DNA of 64,000 bases from an uncultured Collinsella sp. (lineage in GTDB: Bacteria; Actinomycetota; Coriobacteriia; Coriobacteriales; Coriobacteriaceae), in contig CALKBO010000035.1 in NCBI GenBank assembly GCA_937989875.1, positions 1-64,000 of the forward strand, written 5' to 3'. The translations under genes were made by a program, and so were the position numbers. Below, in pieces: positions 57,850-64,000 of this stretch (the stretch's first letter is position 1; every line of letters begins with the position of its first letter). The notes beneath the pieces were generated by a model. The model was not told the DNA's origin, ran no database searches, and saw only the letters and a list, made by a program, of their open reading frames with translations.

Positions 57850-58728
57850 ATGAACAAGCCGAGTGTTTCTGCCGGCGTCGTTGCCGGCGTTGCTCTGGGA
57901 GCCGCGGCGCTTGGTGCGGCCGCTGTCGCTGTTCGTGCTGCCTGTCTGCAGGTTGCGCGAACCCGCAATGGGTTGGCGCGTGTGAAACGCGTGCACGACG
58001 AGGGCGGCGACGAAGTCCGCGTATTGGTGCAAGGCGGCGTCTACCAAAGCGCGAGTTACGTTGGCGAGCGCTGGGCGGAGCCCGTCTTTGCGTACTATCG
58101 CGCGTTTGACGACGTGTTTGAGGCCGAGGATGCGATGCGCGACGCTTATGGTCACGGTATCGACCGCATGCTTATGCTGGGCGGCGGCGGGTTTGCCTAT
58201 CCTAAATTCGCCCTGATGTCGCACGAGGGCTTGCGCATGGACGTCATCGAGTATGACGGAGAGATTACGCGCCTGGCGCGCCGCTGGTTCTACCTAGACG
58301 AGCTGGAACGCGCGGCGGGCGATCGCCTGCGGGTGATAACCGCTGAGGCTCGCTCGTATCTGGGTGTGACGAGCGTGGGCCATCGTCGCTATGACGCGGT
58401 CGTGAGCGATTGCTTTGGCGGTGCCGAGCCCGTACGCGAGTTGGCGACGGTTGAGGCGTTGCGTTTAGTGCGGGGCAGCCTAAATGTTGGTGGTGTCTAC
58501 GTCGCCAATATCGTGAGTGCAAACGAGGGGAGCGATGTGACGTTCCTGCGCGACTGCGCTACCACGGCACTCGAGGTATTCGCCTATGCCTGGGTGGTCC
58601 CGTGCGGCGATGCGAAGTTCGGCGGCGAGGAGAACTACCTGCTCATCGCCAGTGACGGCGACTATGCCTTTGCCGAAGCCGTGACCTTCGACACCGACTT
58701 CCTCGGCACCGTCCTTCACGACAAATAA
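57850..58728 (+). CDS. Spermidine-synthase-like methyltransferase-fold protein with N-terminal membrane segment
   Basis: A 292-residue protein. A hydrophobic N-terminus (about residues 7-33, AGVVAGVALGAAALGAAAVAV) is followed by a spermidine-synthase-type Rossmann domain: RMLMLGGGGFAYPKFAL, then DVIEYDGEITRLARRWF and the DAVVSDCFGG active-site strand. Stand-alone forms with one membrane anchor occur widely in Actinobacteria and have unknown substrates. Aminopropyl transfer is not proven. It starts immediately after the elp3 stop (TAG followed by ATG), so the two are one transcript. No clear terminator separates it from the convergent helicase gene. Confidence 0.82.
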   Translation: MNKPSVSAGVVAGVALGAAALGAAAVAVRAACLQVARTRNGLARVKRVHDEGGDEVRVLVQGGVYQSASYVGERWAEPVFAYYRAFDDVFEAEDAMRDAYGHGIDRMLMLGGGGFAYPKFALMSHEGLRMDVIEYDGEITRLARRWFYLDELERAAGDRLRVITAEARSYLGVTSVGHRRYDAVVSDCFGGAEPVRELATVEALRLVRGSLNVGGVYVANIVSANEGSDVTFLRDCATTALEVFAYAWVVPCGDAKFGGEENYLLIASDGDYAFAEAVTFDTDFLGTVLHDK

Positions 58729-58754
58729 GTCTCCCCGTCCCAAAAAGACTGGTC

Positions 58755-61199
58755 TTAGGTGTGGTCGCGCCAGCCGAGAACGCGCTGCTTCATGCCTTCG
58801 ATGTCGAGCACGCCTTCGGCAAAGCCTTTGCGCACGAGCTTTTCTGGAACGAATTCGTCGTACCGATCAAAGTAAGGCACCTCGCCGGGATAGACGAGGT
58901 CGATGGGGTCGAAGTCTTTCTCGGCTTCGGCGGCGAGCACTTCAAAGAACGTCTCCTCGTCGGCCTTCATCTTGAACTGTATAAAGTACGGACGTGACGG
59001 GTCGAGTCCGCGAAGGCCCAGCTCCGCGGCACACTTAATCTTGAGCATGCGCTCGAGTGCCAAAAAGGCGTAGCTGCCCAACCAGGGGAAGAGCACCCAG
59101 GTGTCGCCACCCAGGTTGATGAGCGGCTTAGTTCCCGCGCCCGAAATCTCGGCGGTATGACGAGCCTGCGCCAAGCGAGCCCGTGCGTTATCCATGAGGT
59201 ACGGATATGTCGCGTGCTCGTTGAGCGTCTTGCGCATGCGCTCGAGTACGTGTGTATTGATGTCACCGGGGCAGTCGCCAAAGTAGGCCGGCACACGACC
59301 CTTGACCTGCGTGGCAAAGACGGTGTGGCGCTTCCAGTCCACTTCCTCGACAATCCAGCAGTGTCCGGCGATGGCGATGCGCTCACCGGGCGGTGGCGGG
59401 TTGACGATCGTGCCCAATTCGGCCGACTCGCTACGAACGGTGAACTCCTCGTTTTCCTGGAATACGGCGTAGAACTTAAAGTTGTTGATGATGCGCTCGC
59501 CCGCGAGACCCACGATGAGTCCGCCGCCCTCGGTGACCTGGATATGGTCGATCTTAATGAGGTGACGCAGCAATACGCGATAGTCATCGGCCGAGATGCG
59601 ATGGAAATAGCTGAGTGTGAGCACGCGCTGGGCAAGCTCTGCTGGCGTGAGCTCGCCGGTGCTGGCAAGCGTCGACATAGTCTGGTGGTAGAGTAGACTG
59701 TAGGGGAGTCGATCGAGCTCGGGCGGCTCGACCCACTTTTCCTCGCGATAGAGTTGTACGAGCGCAATGCCCTGCAGGAGCTTCCACGGAATGGTCTCGG
59801 GCATCATCGTGCGCGGCTCGGGCTCTTCCTCGCGCATGACAAACCACATTTCGGGCGGAAGGTCGCGGCGTCCCGTGCGGCCCATTCGCTGCAAAAAGGA
59901 ACTGACGGTAAACGGCGCGTCGATCTGGAAGGCGCGCTCCAGGCGGCCGATATCGATACCGAGCTCCAGCGTAGAGGTGGTGACGGTTGTCTGCGCCTGC
60001 TCCTCGTCGCGCATGAGCTCCTCGGCCGTCTCGCGCAGCGATGCCGAAAGATTGCCGTGATGGATGAGAAAGCGGTCGGGCTCGTGTCGACTTTCGCAGT
60101 AGCTGCGCAGCATGGAGCACACGGCCTCTGCCTCCTCGCGCGAGTTGGCAAAGACCAGGCACTTGCGGCCGCGCGTATGCTCAAAGATATAGCCCATACC
60201 GGGGTCGGCGTTGTCGGGCGCCGTGTCGGTGGGGTTGAGAAGCGCCTGTTCGGGTGCTCGGGGGATGTCGACTTCGCCCTCGGGGGCCGACGAAGTGCGG
60301 CGATCCCTGGAGGTAGCCTTGTCCCGTGCCCGCTCACGACGTTGACGTCGCTCCTCTTGTGTGAGCTGTCCGCTGTGACGCATGTCTTGGGCGCCGGCGG
60401 GCAGTGCCGCGGGTGCCGCTGCCTCAATGCGCTCGCACGCAAGCACTTCGGCCTCTTGAGGGCCCGTGCTCTCGAATCCTCGTTGCTGCGCCTGGGGACC
60501 CGAGTTGTAGAAGTGCTCCATGGAGATACGCCACACGCGGCGCGGTTCCTCAAAACGGGGGATAACGCAGTCTCGTCCCGTTCCCTGCGACAGGAAGGCA
60601 CCCGTGCGTTCCGGGTCCCCGATGGTGGCCGAAAGACCAATGCGGCGGGGCTGCACGCCTGCCATGCGCGAGAGGCGCTCGATAAGACAGAGCGTCTGCC
60701 CGCCGCGGTCGCCGCGCATGAGCGAATGAACCTCGTCGATGACGACGTAGCGCAGGTCGCAAAACATGCGCGGGATCGCCATGTGCTTATGGATCAGGAG
60801 CGCCTCGAGCGATTCGGGCGTAATCTGAAGGATACCACCCGGCTTTTTGATGAGTTTGGCCTTGTGTGATTGCGAGACATCGCCATGCCAGTGCCAGACG
60901 GGGATATCGGCTTCTTCGCACAGGTCGTTGAGGCGGACGAATTGGTCGTTGATGAGCGCCTTGAGGGGGCCAATGTAGAGGGCGCCCACGCTTGCGGGTG
61001 GGTTCTCCCAAAACTCGGTCAGGATGGGAAAGAAGGCTGCCTCGGTTTTGCCGGAAGCCGTGGATGCCGTCAGGAGCACATTGTCCTGCGAGTTAAAGAT
61101 GGCATCTGCCGCCGCAACCTGGATGGAGCGCAGGCTCTCCCAATCGTGGGAGTAGATGAAGTCTTGGATAAACGGGGCGTAGCGGTCAAAGGCGTTCAC
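58755..61199 (-). CDS. Lhr/BrxHI-like superfamily 2 DEAD/DEAH-box helicase
   Basis: An 814-residue SF2 helicase. Walker A is TASTASGKTE (44-53), motif Ib TPESLEALL, motif II DEVH (155-158), motif III LSATIGD (189-195), motif V STLELGIDIG and motif VI QRMGRTGRR (437-445). A charged, Ala/Arg/Pro-rich insertion of about 100 residues (235-332) splits the two RecA domains. The C-terminal region resembles Lhr/BrxHI. GTG 61199 has AAAGGAGG upstream. It is the third gene of a unit with a BrxD-like ATPase and a TerB-N/C protein, pointing to an anti-phage or genome-stress role (inference). Confidence 0.85.
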   Translation of the reverse strand: MNAFDRYAPFIQDFIYSHDWESLRSIQVAAADAIFNSQDNVLLTASTASGKTEAAFFPILTEFWENPPASVGALYIGPLKALINDQFVRLNDLCEEADIPVWHWHGDVSQSHKAKLIKKPGGILQITPESLEALLIHKHMAIPRMFCDLRYVVIDEVHSLMRGDRGGQTLCLIERLSRMAGVQPRRIGLSATIGDPERTGAFLSQGTGRDCVIPRFEEPRRVWRISMEHFYNSGPQAQQRGFESTGPQEAEVLACERIEAAAPAALPAGAQDMRHSGQLTQEERRQRRERARDKATSRDRRTSSAPEGEVDIPRAPEQALLNPTDTAPDNADPGMGYIFEHTRGRKCLVFANSREEAEAVCSMLRSYCESRHEPDRFLIHHGNLSASLRETAEELMRDEEQAQTTVTTSTLELGIDIGRLERAFQIDAPFTVSSFLQRMGRTGRRDLPPEMWFVMREEEPEPRTMMPETIPWKLLQGIALVQLYREEKWVEPPELDRLPYSLLYHQTMSTLASTGELTPAELAQRVLTLSYFHRISADDYRVLLRHLIKIDHIQVTEGGGLIVGLAGERIINNFKFYAVFQENEEFTVRSESAELGTIVNPPPPGERIAIAGHCWIVEEVDWKRHTVFATQVKGRVPAYFGDCPGDINTHVLERMRKTLNEHATYPYLMDNARARLAQARHTAEISGAGTKPLINLGGDTWVLFPWLGSYAFLALERMLKIKCAAELGLRGLDPSRPYFIQFKMKADEETFFEVLAAEAEKDFDPIDLVYPGEVPYFDRYDEFVPEKLVRKGFAEGVLDIEGMKQRVLGWRDHT

Positions 61200-61280
61200 G
61201 AGGCCTCCTTTCAAAAGCGAATCTCTCAACGCGGCGGGCAGTGGCTTGCTGCATTACCGCTTCAACGTTTGCCCAGATAA

Positions 61281-61317
61281 AACCTACCAAAATAAACCTG
61301 TCCCTTTTTGGTAGGTT
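61281..61317. repeat. GGGACAG-loop palindrome, copy 6
   Basis: AACCTACCAAAA and TTTTGGTAGGTT are 12-bp complementary arms around TAAACCTGTCCCT, the reverse complement of the interior in copy 5. The first two bases of the ATPase stop codon (TAA on the minus strand, at 61318-61316) lie in the arm. Confidence 0.8.
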
Positions 61318-62620
61318 AGATGGTGAACTCGGCGAAGTTGCGGTCGCCGCCTGCGGTATCGGTGTCGCCTGTTGCTGCCGCCGGCACCAGCGCGTCGCCG
61401 CCGACGCTTTGCAGCAGCTCGGCTACGTTGGCGTCGGGGTTCTGGCATAGGATGTCGAGCAGCTCGATAAAGTCACGAATGACTTCACGCGGCGTCAGAT
61501 GTGTGTCGGCTCCCACACGACCGAACTCGATCTTGAGAAAGTCCACCAAGTCGTTCTCGGTAAGCGTGGGCGTCCAGCCAAAGTATCCGGCATGGATCTG
61601 CATGAGTTTTTCGATCAGCACCAGCAGCTCCTCGTAGGTGAGTGGCTGCAGGCGGATGATGGGCGCGAGCATGTCCTTAAGGTCCTCGCGTGCAAAGCGG
61701 CCTTGAGCGAGTCGGCTGCGCAGGGCCTCGTAGGAGAACACGCCACGGCGGCGGTCTTCGATGGAGGTTGGCGTGCCGCCCATGATCATGCCCAGGTACT
61801 GCGCCTTGCCCTGGAGCGTGTCGTTGTACATGGTCAGGATCTTCTCGTAGTTGTATTGGCGTGTGATGGCGTTGGGAATCTTATACAGATTCACGAGCTC
61901 GTCGATGAGCACCAGCATACCCTTGTAGCCGCTGCAGACCAAAAAGCGCGCAATGAGCTTAACGTAGTCGTACCAGTCGTCATCGCTGATGATGGTCGAG
62001 GAGCCCAGCTCGGCGCGAGCCTCGCTCTTGGTACGGTATTCGCCGCGGATCCATTTGGTCACGCGGCTCATGGCTTCCTCGTCGCCCTCGGATGCGGCCG
62101 TGCGATAGCGGCGAAGCATGCGGGTGAAGTCGAAGCCGTGGACCATCTCCTCGAGCGGGGCCAGTTGGGCATTGACGACCGACTCGTCGACGTCGGCACA
62201 CGAGGCAACCCAGCGATCCAGAATAAGGTTGAGCGCACCGCCCTCGGGGCGCGTCTTGGTCGATATATTGCGTATGAGCTCGCGGTAGGTGGCAAGGCCC
62301 TGCCCCTGCCCGCCCTGCAGACGGCGCTCGGGGGATAAGTCTGCATCGGCGACGACGAATCCCTCGCCCATGGCATGCGTTCGGATGGTTTGGAGCAAAA
62401 AGCTCTTGCCGGCGCCGTAGCGACCGACCAGAAAGCGGAAGCTTGCGCCGCCGTCGGCGATGAGACTCAAATCGGTGAGCAGGGCGCGAATCTCGACCTC
62501 GCGTCCCACGGTGATATAGGGAAGGCCGATGCGCGGGACCACGCCGCCCTTGAGCGAGTTGAGAATGACGGCAGCGACGCGCTTGGGCACGCGGGGTGCT
62601 GCGGGTGCGGTATCACTCAT
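61316..62620 (-). CDS. BrxD-like (DUF2791) ATP-binding protein
   Basis: A 434-residue P-loop ATPase of the BREX BrxC/BrxD type (PF10923-like). Walker A is GRYGAGKS (66-73) and Walker B MLVLIDE (235-241). The flanking GREVEIRALL, ELVNLYKI and MGGTPTSIEDRRRGVFSYEALRSRL motifs are characteristic of this family. It starts inside the end of the TerB gene (ATGAGTGA overlap of eight bases), so translation is coupled. Together with the helicase it matches the BrxD-BrxHI pair of some BREX systems, but no PglZ, PglX or BrxC is seen here. It could instead be a related helicase-ATPase system. Confidence 0.87.
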   Translation of the reverse strand: MSDTAPAAPRVPKRVAAVILNSLKGGVVPRIGLPYITVGREVEIRALLTDLSLIADGGASFRFLVGRYGAGKSFLLQTIRTHAMGEGFVVADADLSPERRLQGGQGQGLATYRELIRNISTKTRPEGGALNLILDRWVASCADVDESVVNAQLAPLEEMVHGFDFTRMLRRYRTAASEGDEEAMSRVTKWIRGEYRTKSEARAELGSSTIISDDDWYDYVKLIARFLVCSGYKGMLVLIDELVNLYKIPNAITRQYNYEKILTMYNDTLQGKAQYLGMIMGGTPTSIEDRRRGVFSYEALRSRLAQGRFAREDLKDMLAPIIRLQPLTYEELLVLIEKLMQIHAGYFGWTPTLTENDLVDFLKIEFGRVGADTHLTPREVIRDFIELLDILCQNPDANVAELLQSVGGDALVPAAATGDTDTAGGDRNFAEFTI

Positions 62621-64000
62621 GGTCTAGGTATCCTCTCACGTCTGCTTCGTAGTCCTCGATAATTTGCGGTCCTGCCGCGCCAAATTCAATGACGGTGTCA
62701 CCCACCAGGTCAAAGAGCGCCTCGTTGATGGTATCGACGAGCATGTCCTCGCTCTGCCCCGATTGCACTACCGCCGATTCCGCCTGTACTGCGTTGTGCT
62801 CGAGCAGTGCGCTGAGATAGGCGTTTGCGGCAGGCGCGAGTTCGTTCGTGGCGTCAGCGGGCGCTGCCGCTGCGAACGCGGGCGTCGGCGCGAGAAGCGG
62901 TGCCACGACACCAAACTGTTCGGTGGATATGGTCGGCTCGTCGGCCTCGTCCTGCCGAATGGGTGCCGCGACCGCCTCGACCGTCGCGTCGGCTACGGGC
63001 TCGGCTTCCGGTTGCCCAGAGTCCGCTGCCTCGGCTTCTGCGGACGCGCCGTCCTCGCGTTCCTCGTCGATCAAAAGCGCTTCGCGCGTTTGCGCAGCGG
63101 CGCTCCGAATGTGCCCCAGCTGACTCAGATCGATATCGATCTTGACAGGCTGGTGTGCAGCGTCCCACGAAAGCCATGCCACAATCTCGTCATCGATAAT
63201 CTTGGCCAGATATTTGGGGACCTTTTCTTCCTTAAGGGGATGGGCGGGGTCCAGCGCCAGGCGCAGGCGTTGGTCGCAGGCGCGCATCATTTCACCGAGC
63301 TTGCTGCTCTTTTGCCTACTACCGTGGATACGCATGCATTCCCAAAAGCCGTTTTGGCAACGGTAGATATGGATAGGATCCAGGCGGTATTCGCAGTCCT
63401 CGTGGCGCTCGGGCGCAAAGAATACGGCCGAGGCAAACATGGTGTAGGGCATGGCCGTCTCCTCCCCAAACAAGCTCGCTACGATGCCGGTCTTTCGGTG
63501 CGTGTCATAGTAGCGCGCCATGCGGACATACACGGCGCATGCCACGTGGCGCAGATCGCGGTGGTGACTGCGGTCGAGCCGCGAGTTACTTAGGTTGTAC
63601 GTGGAGAGGGCGTTGATGGCGGCTATGAGTCGCTCCTCGCGCACCTCATCGGGCGGAAGGGGGAGCGTGGGCTCGGAGGTTTTGCGACGCTTGGGGGTCT
63701 GGCCGGACGGTGCCGGTGCTGGTACAAGGTCTCGTGCCGCGCGTCGCAGCTCGATAAGGGCGTTATCGAACATGACGGTTTTAGAGTCGCGAAGCAGCTT
63801 GGGGTCGAGCCCATGGAATACGGCGTAATCCTGCAACCACACGCGTGCAAACCGATCGATGCCGGGCTCGAAGGCGCGATAGGCATCCCAAAAAGCCTTG
63901 ATCTTGTTAAAACCATCGAGCGGGTCATCTACGCCAATGCCGCAAATCAGCTCATAGAGATACAGAAAGGCAAAGGACGTAGGCGTTTCCTCGACAGTTC
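62613..64000 (-). CDS. TerB-N/TerB-C domain protein, 5' end outside the window
   Basis: At least 461 residues are visible and the frame is open to the last base, so the true start is beyond 64000. The visible N-terminal part (ETPTSFAFLYLYELICGIGV, then DPLDGFNKIKAFWDAY and WLQDYAVFHGL) is the TerB-N signature. The middle has a Lys/Arg-rich linker and the EERLIAAINALSTYNLSNSR region. An acidic, Ala/Pro-rich linker (about 250-380) leads to a TerB-C-like end (AYLSALLEHNAVQAESAVVQ to YEADVRGYLDHE). The protein is probably the first visible gene of the BrxD-helicase unit. Its function is unproven; TerB-type domains are linked to metal binding and stress or phage response systems. Confidence 0.82.
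   Translation of the reverse strand, partial: TVEETPTSFAFLYLYELICGIGVDDPLDGFNKIKAFWDAYRAFEPGIDRFARVWLQDYAVFHGLDPKLLRDSKTVMFDNALIELRRAARDLVPAPAPSGQTPKRRKTSEPTLPLPPDEVREERLIAAINALSTYNLSNSRLDRSHHRDLRHVACAVYVRMARYYDTHRKTGIVASLFGEETAMPYTMFASAVFFAPERHEDCEYRLDPIHIYRCQNGFWECMRIHGSRQKSSKLGEMMRACDQRLRLALDPAHPLKEEKVPKYLAKIIDDEIVAWLSWDAAHQPVKIDIDLSQLGHIRSAAAQTREALLIDEEREDGASAEAEAADSGQPEAEPVADATVEAVAAPIRQDEADEPTISTEQFGVVAPLLAPTPAFAAAAPADATNELAPAANAYLSALLEHNAVQAESAVVQSGQSEDMLVDTINEALFDLVGDTVIEFGAAGPQIIEDYEADVRGYLDHE

Overview
This 64 kb window is bacterial chromosome of about 60% G+C. It is densely coded, carries no rRNA or tRNA gene I can see, and contains no prophage, insertion sequence or CRISPR array. 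The gene content (UvrA2-like protein, actinobacterial DUF3516-type helicase, LAxTG-anchored surface proteins, bile salt hydrolase, PdxS/PdxT, bacterial Elp3, reverse rubrerythrin) points to an anaerobic gut Coriobacteriia, most likely Collinsella. That assignment is an inference from gene content, not a database result.

Layout: (1) 0.2-6 kb: a TetM-family ribosomal-protection-like GTPase, an AAA ATPase with a three-fold 10-bp repeat upstream, and a UvrA2-like ATPase. (2) 6-13.3 kb, minus strand: trmL, a CobW/COG0523 metallochaperone GTPase, a cysteine-less ArsC/Spx fold, an FMN reductase and two large cyclic-di-GMP proteins. (3) 13.6-22 kb: a patatin; a TPP-riboswitch operon thiM-MTH1187-thiE; a HAD phosphatase with LysR; a short MetE-like methyltransferase; a uracil permease; an esterase. 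(4) 22-27.6 kb: two tandem-duplicated sortase-anchored surface proteins beside an AzgA-type purine permease, with a fossil of the permease tail marking the duplication. (5) 27.7-38.7 kb: a deformylase-like protein with an altered active site, bile salt hydrolase, Kup, EamA/LysR, an XRE-aminotransferase fusion, a canonical deformylase, an MFS pump, and a winged-helix protein with an RGG-rich tail. (6) 39-45.6 kb: pdxST with divergent pdxR, reverse rubrerythrin, and an ADH-ALDH operon. (7) 45.6-58.7 kb: a tiny membrane peptide, HIRAN, phosphoesterase and DUF2130 genes, a Ski2-like helicase, trmB, an XRE/DUF4097 pair, elp3 and a spermidine-synthase-like protein. (8) 58.7-64 kb, minus strand: a three-gene unit of TerB-N/TerB-C protein, BrxD-like ATPase and Lhr/BrxHI-like helicase. 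It resembles part of a BREX/Ter-type defence system and runs off the window end.

Two kinds of non-coding structure recur. One is a six-member family of short palindromes with a conserved GGGACAG-type loop and covarying stems, several of them overlapping stop codons. The other is a set of long rod-like inverted repeats (about 110-125 bp) placed just after genes. Along with the truncated TerB/BrxD/helicase unit, these are the most interesting parts of the window. All functional assignments rest on motif recognition by eye; starts were chosen by ribosome binding sites and family alignment.
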